Shown piece after piece: positions 10,870 through 22,433 of a stretch of 64,000 bases of DNA (the first letter of the stretch is position 1; every line of letters starts with the position of its first letter). The position numbers were made by a program, and so were the translations under genes. This DNA is from Cephalotus follicularis (lineage: Eukaryota; Streptophyta; Magnoliopsida; Oxalidales; Cephalotaceae): assembly GCA_001972305.1 (NCBI GenBank), contig BDDD01001503.1:159196-223195 (forward strand). Reading direction: 5' to 3'. A model generated the notes under the pieces. The model saw only the letters and a program-made list of their open reading frames with translations, searched no databases and was not told the DNA's origin.

Positions 10870-12000
10870 TCAAGATGATCCGAGAGGTGGTTGCTGAGGG
10901 AAGGCATTTTGAAACATTTGGATCATTTGGGCCATTTGTGCATCTTGCGAGTCAAGGCGATCATAAATTTGATCCATTCTTCCTCTAATGTATTCAATGT
11001 TGGCTTGGGCTAGATCCATCATTGCTTGTAGTGACCCCATGGTAGGCCCACTACCTCCACTGCTACTTCCTCCAACATTTGGGCTCATTTCAAATCGATC
11101 CCCGTCGTCATCTTCTTCTTCTTCTTCCGCGATATCTCTACCAACATCTACACTTGGTTCCCTCACGGGTGCTCTCCCTACCACTTGTATCTTCACCCAT
11201 AAACCATCTTCAAACTTGCTATTGCAATTCCTCAAACCGGCTTTGTTTATAAGTTGTTTGGTTTTGGGTTTGACATTGTGTTCATCCTTGAGGTCAATGT
11301 TTATGGAAGCTAGAATCCTACTTATAAACATAGGATAGGGGAGGTGATTAGGTCTAGATAAAATGTGGTTTACAATGAGATATGGAAGGTTGACAAGAGT
11401 CCCATTTTTCATACAAGCTACTAATTTGAGGTCTCGCTCGGGTGGAAGTGTATGCGAGCCCTCTCTAAGCAACAAAGTATTGGTGACAAGCAATAAGAGT
11501 ATGCGAGTAGCAATGGTCAAGTGGCTACTAGTAACGGTCATGATTGGATTGATATCGGACCGTTCTAAGAAAATTTCCAAAGCATCGGTTTTTTCAATGT
11601 CATTAAAGTGAGTGATACCGGTGCATGGAATTCCTAAAGTTTCAGCAATAAATTCAGGGGTAATTTCAATTGCATTACCAAGAACAAATGATTTTGCTAC
11701 ACAACTAGTGGTTTTTTCAAGATTAGCATAAAAAAGCTTTACTAACCTACGGTAAATTAGGGGAGATGAACACAAATAGTCAAACCAACCTAAATGTTCA
11801 AACCAAGACCTAATGGAGGCTATATTGCTAATCAGAATCTCACTATCTAACCATTTTTCGTTGTGTAACTTGACTGAATTTAGAACGAAATTGTACCTCT
11901 CTTCATTTTCCTTGGAGAGAAATAGGTCATCATCAAAGTCGATTACTGGATTTGAGCTTCTTTGCTTGGTTCCCATACTTTTTCTCTTCTTGGAAGCCAT
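10870..12000 (-). CDS. Element D 3' env-like ORF (376 aa, looks whole)
   Basis: The frame is open for 376 residues from MASKKRKSMGTKQRS. An upstream in-frame Met would lie inside the LTR of G and is rejected. Parts are a basic N-terminus (possible nuclear signal KKRK), then a globular domain of about 260 residues (SVKLHNEKW, WFDYLCSSPLIYRRLVKLFYANLE, ETLGIPCTGITHF, LVTNTLLLREGSHTLPPERDLK, HILSRPNHLPYPMFISRIL) matching the plant family annotated as 'putative plant transposon protein'. An acidic run and a Gly/Ser linker follow, then a predicted coiled-coil tail (MDQIYDRLDSQDAQMAQMIQ). There is no signal peptide or membrane segment, so a true envelope role is unlikely. The E copy at the same position is clearly homologous. 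The function is unknown. Confidence 0.75.
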   Translation of the reverse strand: MASKKRKSMGTKQRSSNPVIDFDDDLFLSKENEERYNFVLNSVKLHNEKWLDSEILISNIASIRSWFEHLGWFDYLCSSPLIYRRLVKLFYANLEKTTSCVAKSFVLGNAIEITPEFIAETLGIPCTGITHFNDIEKTDALEIFLERSDINPIMTVTSSHLTIATRILLLLVTNTLLLREGSHTLPPERDLKLVACMKNGTLVNLPYLIVNHILSRPNHLPYPMFISRILASINIDLKDEHNVKPKTKQLINKAGLRNCNSKFEDGLWVKIQVVGRAPVREPSVDVGRDIAEEEEEDDDGDRFEMSPNVGGSSSGGSGPTMGSLQAMMDLAQANIEYIRGRMDQIYDRLDSQDAQMAQMIQMFQNAFPQQPPLGSS

Positions 12001-12079
12001 GGAAGTTAGTGGAGACGAATTTTTGGGAAGGTTTAGGGTTTTGACAGTGTTCGGGGAGGAGAGATTGAGAGAGAGAGGG

Positions 12080-14786
12080 TGTAACACCCCCGGACGGCAG
12101 GAGTCGTTACGGGACATAACATACATTTCCTATCATATCATATCATATCATATCTGAACATAAACATAACTTATTAAACATAACATTACTTTATTAGCCA
12201 TAAACGTGGCGGTCTTAACATAACAGAAAACTAAAAAAAAAACTTAGCATATTAAGCATTTTCAAAAAGACTTAAAACATAATCCAGTTCCAAATTTAAA
12301 ACATAAAAATAATAAGTGCTTATGACCACTAAACATAACATAGGGATCACACTCCTAATGATCCAAACACATAGGGTAGTCATCTCTCAATCACACTTTC
12401 CCCCGCTGCTCCTGATAACCTGCCGCATGGAAACAAAAACGCGGCTGAGTAAACCTCAGTACGGATAAGGGAAATAAAACAGTAAACGGTAATTTAAAAG
12501 TATTAAGATTTCAATAATAACGTAACAGAATGCATAATCGTAAAATCACATTTGTACTTTCATAATTCCAGATAACTTTCGAAACAATTGCGAAACATTT
12601 CAAACACTATTTACGATTCACAAATCATAGGTCATTTAAGAATCATAAATCATATATCATACTGAGCCACATAAATATCACATAAAATAAATTTGGCAAG
12701 GGAGGCGCTAATTCCACATTAACCACTAGAATTGAAGTGTACGGCACTACACAAGTCAATTCTCACATATCACATATCAGATCAACCATCTGATCACATA
12801 TTTGATCATTCACTAGATCACACATCATAAACTAGAATCGATTCATACGCCTCTATCATACATAGAGGATCCATAAATCCACCTCATGGGATTTATTCAT
12901 ACACTCAGAGACGCCGTAGACTAATCACACCGCTACGGAAGTGTCGCGTCCCCGTGCCAGGCCCACGACGTGCCTATGGTACGCCCCATATGTGGGTACA
13001 ATACTCAGTATTCAATTATTTCAAAAATATTGATTTATCGAAATCAATTTAAAATCACATAAAATATGCTTCCACAAAACATATCGAAAAACCGCTCACA
13101 ACGGTATCATTTCATACGTTTCATAACATATCGTATCATTTCATATCATATGTATAAAGTCAGAATCATTTAAAAATGTCAAAACCAACTTCATGTCAAA
13201 ACCATAAAATATTATAAATTCCATAAACGAAGAAGCCTAGCATAAAGTAAAACTGATTTTATTTGATAAAATCATAAGAGTGTGTCAAGGAACAAAGTAT
13301 CCGTACCTTAAGCGTTCACAATGTACTTACGGATAGACGATTCAAACGAATTCCACTTGAAGCATAACAATCTAAAAGGCATCCAAAATCATATGTATAA
13401 GAGTCCAAGACACATAAGAAGCATTAAACAGACTCTTAACAGTGTTTGGAAAAGACTCGGATCGATTCGAGGAACAAACGAATTAAAACAGTTGAAAACA
13501 GTACATTTCTGGGCAAAACAGTCGACTAATACAGAGCACTAGCCGACTGGGGAAGCTTGGCAGTCGACTATTCATAAGGTCCAGTCGCTACTCAACCCAG
13601 AATGCAGACAGTCGACTGTGTTCATATGGCAGTCGGCTGTTCATCCAATCCAGCCGACTGTCCACAGGAACAGCCGACTGTTCTGGAAGACAGAACAGTA
13701 GGAAACTACACGATTTCATGCAGAAAGTGGTCCAAATGATTTCTACACTAAACCAGAGGCACATGGGCATAATCATATGACTTTATATAACATTTATATG
13801 ACTCAGGAACACATAATTGACAGGAAAACAATTTGACAGTGGCTTAGCTTTCAAGAGAAAACAAGAAGGCATGCATACACGTGTTTCCAGATTCTATCCA
13901 GTGTCAATTACATATGTTATAAAACTAGTTTGTGACAAGTTATGGAACACAAAACATGCTGACAACCTACTAATACCATGACAGAACATATAATTAGACA
14001 GGAGATCAAAACCAAGGGACATAGGAACATAAAACTCAAATTACAACATTGCAGCAAAACCATTACAGAAAGGAACGAATTAACTGACCTGTAATGGTAT
14101 AGAGAACACAGAAAACAACAAGAATACCACTACAACACTATCACAATCGTTTGCACACGGGGACAAAAGAGAAGAGAACAAAACCAAGAGAAAAGCATAA
14201 AGCTTTAAACCAATCAAAGAAATCCAACCAAAGGACAACAGAATTCGAGATTACCTTGACAATCTGATGCAATGAATTCACAGCAAATCAACACACACTC
14301 ACAAGCAGAATTCGACAGTGGCTTGCAAGAAAACGATGGAGGAAAAATATAAAAAGGCATTGGCACTCTATGGAAGGAAAAAGGAGACCAAATCTGCTAT
14401 AAAGGGAAGAAAGGAGACAATAATCGGCTGAGTAAGGAAATTGAAGATTAAAAACGTGTGATAATAATGAGGGAGAGAGTGGATTCAGGTGAGGAAGAAG
14501 AAGAATAGGAAAGAAGAGAGAAAAGGAAAGAAAAATAAAAAGGAAAGAAAATAAATAAAATGAATAAAATAAATAAAATTTGATTAAATAATTTTTGAAT
14601 TAAATAAAACAAGAACTCCAAACCCAACATAGCATAACATATCCAGAATTGGACTGGCATCAGTCAGCCCAAATCACATAAGCCCAAAACACAGGGCAAC
14701 CGGACTTTAAAACTAACCAAATTAAAAGCCCGAAAACACATATAAAAGGTCCGTAAAACACATTTACGAACAGACAGGGTATTACA
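12080..14786 (-). repeat. Element G 3' LTR (2707 bp)
   Basis: On the plus strand it begins TGTAACACCCCCGG and ends GGGTATTACA. It is nearly collinear with the right LTR, with scattered substitutions and several indels of tens of bases. It contains a (TATCA)n microsatellite at about 12130-12155 and a motif array at 13509-13688. No coding sequence is credible. Confidence 0.92.
13509..13688 (-). promoter_or_regulatory. Motif array in G LTR
   Basis: About nine copies of CAGTCGACTG, CAGTCGGCTG and CAGCCGACTG occur, with spacings of 21, 21 and 20 bp at the right end. Unlike E, D and B, both polarities occur. A matching array is at 20668-20848. Confidence 0.55.
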
Positions 14787-14840
14787 TCCACCCCCCCCTA
14801 AAAAGATGATTTCGTCCCGAAATCTCAAACATAACATACC

Positions 14841-17800
14841 TCAAACAAACAAGGGCGGATAACGCTCCCGAATATGCTCCTCGAGCTCCCAAGTAGCCTC
14901 ACATTTGGGATGATTCCTCCACAGCATTTTCACAAAAGGAACGGTTTTGCCACGTGTAACCCGCTCCTGTCGATCCAGAATAGCCTCGGCCTCCTCGTCA
15001 CAAGATAGATCCTCCCGAATACTGTCCAACGGATAGTGAACCACATGTAGGGGATGATACTGATAACCCCTCAGCAAAGACACGTGGAACACGTTATGGA
15101 CGTGTGCTAACTGCAGAGGCAAAGCTAACCGATAAGCAACCGCGCCAATCTTCTCTAGAACTTCGAAAGGCCCGATAAACCGCGGACTCAACTTTCCTTT
15201 CAGTCCAAAACGTCAGGCTCCTTTCCATGGTGAAACTTTCAAAAACACATGTTCACCTACTTTGAACTCCAAGTCCCTCCGATGTCTGTCCGCATAACTC
15301 TTCTGTCGAGATTGAGCCGCTTTCAATCTCTCCCTTTCTATTGCCACTTTCTCCGTAGTGATCTGCACTAGCTTAGGTCCCTCAATAACTCGCTCTCCAA
15401 CCTCATCCCAACATGTCGGAGCACGACACTTCCTCCCATAAAGAGCTTCAAACGGAGCCATACTGATACTAGCATGCCAACTGTTATTATAGGCAAACTC
15501 TACCAAGCTCAAATACTCATCCCAGCTCCCACTCCACTCCAAAGCACACGACCTCAACATATCCTCTAAGGTCTGGATGGTTCTCTCAGTCTGTCCATCA
15601 GTCTGTGGATGAAAAGTTGTACTGTAACTAAGCCTAGTACCCCAAGCTTTCTGGAACCCTTTCCAAAACCGCGAAGTGAAACGAGGATCCCTATCCGAAA
15701 CAATGGATACCAGAGTCCCATGCAGTCTCACTATCTCCTGCTGAAAAACCTCAGACAAACGATCAAAAGAAAAGTCTTCTCGGATAGCCAAGAAGTGAGC
15801 CGATTTAGTCAATCGATCCACTACTACCCAGATAGCATCATTCCTTCTGAAAGTTCTCGGCAAACCCGTAACAAAGTCCATCGATATACTTTCCCATTTC
15901 CATACCAGAACTTCCAATGGCTGTAACAAACCACTAGCACGCTGGTGCTCAATCTTTACCTGCTGACAGATCAAACACTTCCCAACGTACTCCGCTATAT
16001 CCCTTTTCATTCCATTCCACCAGAAGTTCTTCTTCAAGTCTCTATACATTTTCGTAGAACCCGGATGTATAGAAAATGGAGAACTGTGTGCCTCTGACAA
16101 AACAGCATCTCTGATAGAAGAATCTGATGGAACACAGAGCCGATTACTCAACCATATCACACCATGCTCATCCATATGAAACTCTGATTGCTTACCCTTT
16201 TCAACATTCTGGATTAAGGCCCAAAGTTCACCATCGTCACTCTGAGCTGTCTTAATCCGAGATACAAGAGTAGGCTCTACATTCATCGCAGCAATACAAC
16301 CATCAGAACCCCGAACATACAGATGCAAATCCATCCGCTCCATATCAGCGATCAACTGTGGGTGAGTAAGCAAAGCCACTACACTCCCAGAACTCTTCCG
16401 ACAAAGAGCATCAGCTACCACATTTGCTGTACCAGGATGGTACTGAATGTTAAGATCATAGTCTTTCAGAAGTTCTAACCACCTTCTCTGACGCATGTTC
16501 AACTCTTTCTGCGTAAAGATGTACTTGAGACTCTTATGATCGGTAAAGACGTCACAAGTCTCTCCGTACAAGTAGTGCCTCCAAATCTTCAACGCAAACA
16601 CTACCGCTGCCAACTCGAGATCATGTGTAGGATAGTTCACTTCATAAGGCTTCAACTGTCTCAAAGCATAAGTTAGCTCCTTTCCTCATAAGTTGAGTTA
16701 ATGGTAAGGCTATAGAGGAAAAACCTTCCACAAACCGCCTATAATATCCAGCCAAACCCAAGAAGCTCCTAACCTCCGTCACTGTGGTAGGTCTCGGCCA
16801 TTTAGTAATAGCCTCAACTTTAGCAGGATCCACACTAATCCCATCAGCTGTAACCACATGACCCAAAAACGCCACCTGTTCCAACCAGAACTCACACTTC
16901 GAGAACTTCGCGTAAAGCTGATTTTTCCTCAGAATACCCAGCACAATGCGAAGCTGTTTTTCATGTTCTTCCTTCGACTTGGAATACACAAGAATGTCAT
17001 CTATGAACACAATAACAAACTGATCCAAGTACTCATGAAACACCATATTCATCAGATCCATGAAAACTGCCGGTGCATTAGTGAGTCCGAAAGGTATCAC
17101 CAAAAACTCATAATGCCCATACCGAGTACGGAAAGCAGTTTTAGGCACATCTTCATCATTTATCCGAAGCTGATGATATCCCGATCTTAAATCAATCTTT
17201 GAGAAATACCGAGCACCTTGGAGTTGATCAAACAAGTCATCAATCCTCGGTAGCGGGTATTTATTCCGAACAGTAATTCGGTTCAACTCTCTGTAGTCTA
17301 TGCATAACCTCATAGACCCGTCTTTCTTCTTCACAAAAAGAACCGGAGCACCCCACGGCGAAACACTAGGCCGAATGAATCCCCGATCCAACAACTCTTG
17401 CAACTGTTCCTTCAATTCTTGTAGTTCCAACGGTGCCATTCTGCAACGTGCCTTAGATATAGGTGCCGCTCCAGGAAGGAGTTCGATGGTAAACTCCACT
17501 TCCCGTTGCGGTGGCAAACCCGGTAACTCTTCTGGAAACACATCAGAAAATTCTCTGACCACGGGATAGTCTTCAAGGCGAGGCTCAACCTTTGAGACAT
17601 CCTTCACAACAGCTAAGAAACCTTCAGCGGCCATAGCCACCAACTTCCTAGCCTTCGGAGCTGATATAACTTTCACTTCCTTCCTCGGCTGTGAACCCTG
17701 ATAAACAAAATCAGGTCTATTCACATCCCCAAATAGAATCCTCCGAGCATAGCAGTCGATCGTAGCCCAATGATGATCCAACCAGTTCATTCCCAAAATC

Positions 17801-18015
17801 ATATCGAAGTCATACATATCGATAGGCAAAAGATCCGCATCACGAACCTGATCATCCAAAACAAGAGGACAAGCATAAAAACACTTAGCAATCACAACAG
17901 AAGAACCCGTAGGTGTCGAAAGAACCAAAGCTGGATCAAGCAACTGTGAAGACATCCCAAGATGCCGAACAAAAGACCTCGCTACAGCCGAGTGGGTCGA
18001 TCCAGTATCATACAA
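14841..18015 (-). pseudogene. Element G pol (protease, RT, RNase H, integrase, chromodomain)
   Basis: Read on the minus strand. The aspartic protease shows [15 protein letters not shown] and [19 protein letters not shown] shows the linker [48 protein letters not shown] and the catalytic [10 protein letters not shown]. RNase H shows [21 protein letters not shown] and DHKSLKYIF. Integrase shows an HHCC zinc region (HPGSTKMY ... CLICQQVK), core [21 protein letters not shown] and [19 protein letters not shown]. The chromodomain lies near 14850-14940 ([23 protein letters not shown]). This is the canonical Ty3/gypsy chromovirus order, and domain lengths look normal. The copy is a fossil with a few breaks. 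Confidence 0.9.
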
Positions 18016-18078
18016 AACATAAGCCCTACGGTTACAAACAGAAATAAAGCCCGAAACAGTACCTGGTGCATTAGCAGC

Positions 18079-19215
18079 CTACTGAGTCGTGATAGCAAAG
18101 ACACGACCTCCCACATTGGGCTGTCCATGATCTGCATTATTCCCCTTCCTTTCCTTTGCACGAGGGTCAGGACAATCCTTCACGAAATGCCCTTTCTGTC
18201 CACACACAAAACAGGCCCCGATAGCCTTGTAGCACACTCCCACCGGATGCTGTCTACCACACACATCACACTTGGCAATCTGGACATCCGCAGCTCCCTG
18301 TGTCTGCCTTTGATCATTACGGGGTTGTTGCTGTCCCCGGTTATCATTCCTCTTCCCTCGCTTACCATTTCAATTCTTATTCTGTCCAGAACCTTGCCCC
18401 TGAGAATCACTTCTGTTTCTCTTCCTGTCACTTTCCTGACGAGCTGCCTGGAAATCTAACCTTTCCAGCTCCATGTTCTTTGCCGCATTCGCCACCTCAG
18501 AAACATCATCAAACCTGGTGTTGATCAGTTTACCCCGGAACTGATAGTGCAACTTCCACTTGAACTTTTCTGCCTGCTGCAGTGCTGTCCCCGCCGCGGA
18601 ACCAGCAAAACCAGCAAGCCTAGTGAAACGAGTCAGAAACTCTATCACCGACTCTCCATCCTTCTGTCTGGTATTTATGAAATCCCTGGCGTAAGCCTTC
18701 TTATCAGCAGTGGGAAAGTACTGCTGATAAAAGACCTCACAAAACTCAGACCAGGTCAAAGTCTCCGCATAGTTACCACCCTTAGCCAAAACCACAGCTT
18801 TCCACCATTTCTGAGCATCACCCTCAAGCTTGTACACAGCTAACTTAATCTTCTATTCATCACTGCAACCAAGCACATCAAAGATCTTATCCATATGAGC
18901 AACCCAGTGCTCAGCCTCCACAGGAGTCATGGCTGAGCTGAAAGACTGCGGTCTCTGCTTCTGGAACCGCTCTAGCCAGATATAAGTAGGTGTGCTAGTC
19001 CTATCCCCAGCTCCTCTTCCTAACTGGACATCAGCTGGAGCATCCTCAGCAACAACGGGCTCCCTACGGCCCTGATTCTGATTCTGCTCACTCAACACGT
19101 GTCGTACCTCCTGAGCGACTGCCTGACGTACAAGCTCCTCCATAGTAGGCTCATTTCTAGCTTCCTAAGCCTCAGCAGGTGCATTCCTTCGAGCAGTGTT
19201 CCTTGTACGTGCCAT
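18079..19215 (-). pseudogene. Element G gag remnant with zinc knuckle
   Basis: The minus-strand gag begins near 19215 (MARTRNTARR-like text just after the PBS leader). It has a capsid region with TYIWLERFQKQRPQSFSSAMTP, YKLEGDAQKWWKAVV and EFCEVFYQQYFP, then an RNA-binding end with CYKAIGACFVCGQKGHFVKDCPDP (CX2CX4HX4C knuckle). It sits directly upstream of pol in the sense direction. It has a few breaks. Confidence 0.85.
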
Positions 19216-19383
19216 CTACGAAAAGGCGCTCAAACATAAAACATCACAAGAATAAAACAGAAACAGAAAACATATCATAAAATCAAAACCGAAAAAGCCT
19301 AACCCGGTGTCTACCCAATCTCACAGGTCAAACCTAGTTAGGTCTTCTAAGGAAACAAAACCTAATGCTCTGATACCAAAATC

Positions 19384-21988
19384 TGTAACACCCCCGGACG
19401 ACGGGAGTCGTTACGGGACATAACATACATTTCCTATCATATCATATCATATCATATCTGAACATAAACATAACTTATTAATCATAACATTACTTTATTA
19501 GCCAGAAACGTGGCGGTCTTAACATAACAGAAAACTAAAAAAAAAACTTAGCATATTAAGTATTTTCAAAAAGACTTAAAACATAATCCAGTTCCAAATT
19601 TAAAACATAAAACATAATAAGTGTTTGTGACCACTAAACATAACATAGGGATCACACTCCTAATGATCCAAACACATAGGGTAGTCATCTCTCAATCACA
19701 CTTTCCCCCGCTACTCCTGATAACCTGCCGCATGGAAACAAAAACGCGGCTGAGCAAACCTCAGTACGGATAAGGGAAATAAAACAGTAAACTATAATTT
19801 AAAAGTAGTAAGATTTCAATAATAACGTAACATAATGCATAATCGTAAAATCACATTTGTACTTTCATAATTCCAGATAACTTTCGAAACAATTGCGAAA
19901 CATTTCAAACACTATTTACGATTCACAAATCATAGGTCATTTAAGAATCATAAATCATATATCATACTGAGCCACATACATATCACATAATATAAATTTG
20001 GCAAGGGAGGCGCTAATTCCACATTTTCCACTAGAATTGAAGTGTACGGCACTACACAAGTCAATTCTCACATATCACATATCAGATCAACCATCTGATC
20101 ACATATTTGATCATTCACTAGATCACACATCATAAACTAGAATCGATTCATACGCTTCTATCATACATAGAGGATCCATAAATCCACCTCATGGGATTTA
20201 TTCATACACTCAGAGACGCCATAGACTAATCACACCGCTACGGAAGTGTCACGTCCCCGTGCCAGGCCCACGACGTGCCTATGGTACGCCCCATAGGTGG
20301 GTACAATACTCAGTATTCAATTATTTCAAAAATATTGATTTATCGAAATCAATTTAAAATCACATAAAATATGCTTCCACAAAACATATCGAAAAACCGC
20401 TCACAACGGTATCATTTCATACGTTTCATAACATATCGTATCATTTCATATCATATGTATAAAGTCGGAATCATTTAAAAATGTCAAAACCATAAAATAT
20501 TATCAATTTCATAAACGAAGAAGCCTAGGATAAAGTAAAACTGATTTTATTTGATAAAATCATATGAGTGTGTCAAGGAACGAAGTATCCGTACCTTAAG
20601 CGTTCACAATGTACTTACGAGGAACAAACGAATTAAAACAGTTGAAAACAGTAGATTTCTGGGCAAAACAGTCGACTAATGCAAAGCACCAGCCGACTGG
20701 GGAATCTTGGCAGTCGACTATTCATAAGGTCCAGTCGACTGTAGTCGACTACTCAACCCAGAATGTAGACAGTCGACTGTGTTCATATGGCAGTCGGCTG
20801 TTCATCCAATCCATCCGACTGTCCACAGGAACAGCCGACTGTTCTGGACGATAGAACAGTGGGAAACTAGACGATTTCATGCAGAAAGTGGTCCAAATGA
20901 TTTCTACACTAAACCAGAGGCACATGGACATAATCATATGACTTTATATAACATTTATATGACTCAGGAACACATAATTGACAGGAAAACAATTTGACAC
21001 TAGCTTAGCTTCCAAGAGAAAACAAGAAGGCATGCATACACGTGTGTCCAGATTCTATCCAGTGTCAATTACAGATGTTATAAAACCAGTTTGTGACAAG
21101 TTATGGTACACAAAACATGCTGACAACCTACTAATACCATGACAGAACATATAATTAGACAGGAAATCAAAACCAAGGGACATAGGAGCATAAAACTCAA
21201 ATTACAACATTGCAGTAAAACCATTATAGAAAGGAACGAATTAACTGACCTGTAATGGTATAGAGAACACAGAAAACAGCAAGAATACCACTACAACACT
21301 ATCACAATCGGCTGCACACAGGGACAAAAGAGAAGAGAACAAAACCAAGAGAAAAGCATAAAGCTTTAAACCAATCAAAGAAATCCAACCAAAGGACAAC
21401 ATAATTCGAGATTACCTTGACAATCTGATGCAATGAATTCACAGCAAATCAACACACACTCACAAGCAGAATTTGACAGTGGCTTGCAAGAAAACGATGG
21501 AGGAAAAATATAAAAAGACAATGGCACTCTATGAAAGGAAAAAGGAGACCAAATCTGCTATAAAGGGAAGAAAGGAGACAATAATCGGCTGAGTAAGGAA
21601 ATTGAAGATTAAAAACGTGTGATAATAATGAGGGAGAGAGTGGATTCGGGTGAGGAAGAAGAAGAATAGGAAAGAAGAAAGAAAAGGAAACAAAAATAAA
21701 AAGGAAACAAAATAAATAAAATGAATAAAATAAATAAAATTTGAATGAATTAAAAGGATTTATAAAATAGAAATGAATTGTTTTATTAAAATAATTTTTG
21801 ATTAAATAAAAAAAGAACTCCAAACCCAACATAGCATAATATATCCAGAATTGGACTGGAATCAGTCAGCCCAAATCACATAAGCCCAAAACACAGGGCA
21901 ACTGGACTTTAAAATTAACCAAATTAAAAGCCCGAAAACACATATAAAAGGTCCGTAAAATACATTTACGAACAGACAGGGTATTACA
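19384..21988 (-). repeat. Element G 5' LTR (2605 bp)
   Basis: It is homologous to 12080-14786, with the same termini and TATCA microsatellite, and with a motif array at about 20668-20848. It lies next to the primer-binding site, identifying it as the 5' LTR. Differences from the 3' LTR include changes in array content. Confidence 0.92.
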
Positions 21989-22433
21989 GAGGGAAAAATC
22001 GCATTTTATAAAAACTGATCTGCGTGTAAGCAGTCGACTGGTGTTTTTAGAGAGTCGACTAGATTTTAGAGAGTCGACTGGATCAGGACACCAGTCGGAT
22101 GGAATCTGCAAAACTCGAAATGGGCAGATTTTGAGTTTTCTCTTTGATCCGAAAAAATCATAGTCAGCTATTATTAACTAATAGTGACTTAGATATTTGA
22201 GCATTTTGATATGATTGAGTTAAAAGCTCAATGTTTGACGCAAGACATGATTTTAAAAAATAATATACATCTAATCACATAGTTGCATTCAAAGTTCGTA
22301 AAACATACAATCATATCAATATCATGATATTTACAAACCAAAACACTTACTACTCATGTGCTCACTGATCATATTTATAGCTTGATGTTTCATAGTACCA
22401 TTTCCTTTGAGCACACCTACAAAGTAAGGAAGT
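21989..22433 (-). promoter_or_regulatory. Leader between D gag and D 3' ORF, with motif array
   Basis: This non-coding stretch corresponds to 30400-30799 of E, the leader of the E 3' ORF; both contain a conserved ttgagctttTaactcaa-like phrase and a ctaatagt phrase. It carries four RTCGAY motifs at 22031-22102, with spacings near 21, 19 and 21 bp, about 40-110 bp from the site where G inserted. I infer a promoter for the 3' ORF. Confidence 0.45.

Larger units (their letters stand above)
12080..21988 (-). mobile_element. Element G: complete Ty3/gypsy chromovirus (Tekay-like)
   Basis: This is a 9.9-kb element on the minus strand, inserted in the leader of D's 3' ORF with exact TSD GAGGG (12075-12079 and 21989-21993). 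The order is 5' LTR 21988-19384, PBS 19378-19368 (tggtatcagag), gag 19215-18079, pol 18015-14841 (protease, RT, RNase H, integrase, chromodomain), purine tract 14800-14787, and 3' LTR 14786-12080. The integrase C-terminus carries a chromodomain, which defines chromoviruses. LTR length and domain order suggest the Tekay clade. It has a few breaks and is otherwise well preserved, so it is among the younger insertions. Confidence 0.92.

Noticed and set aside
10870-12000. A host gene on the minus strand
   Set aside because: E has a homologous ORF at the same place between pol and the 3' LTR, and both lie inside LTR/TSD-bounded Sireviruses.
15609-17569. Plus-strand frames overlapping G pol
   Set aside because: They are antisense to well-supported RT, integrase and protease domains.
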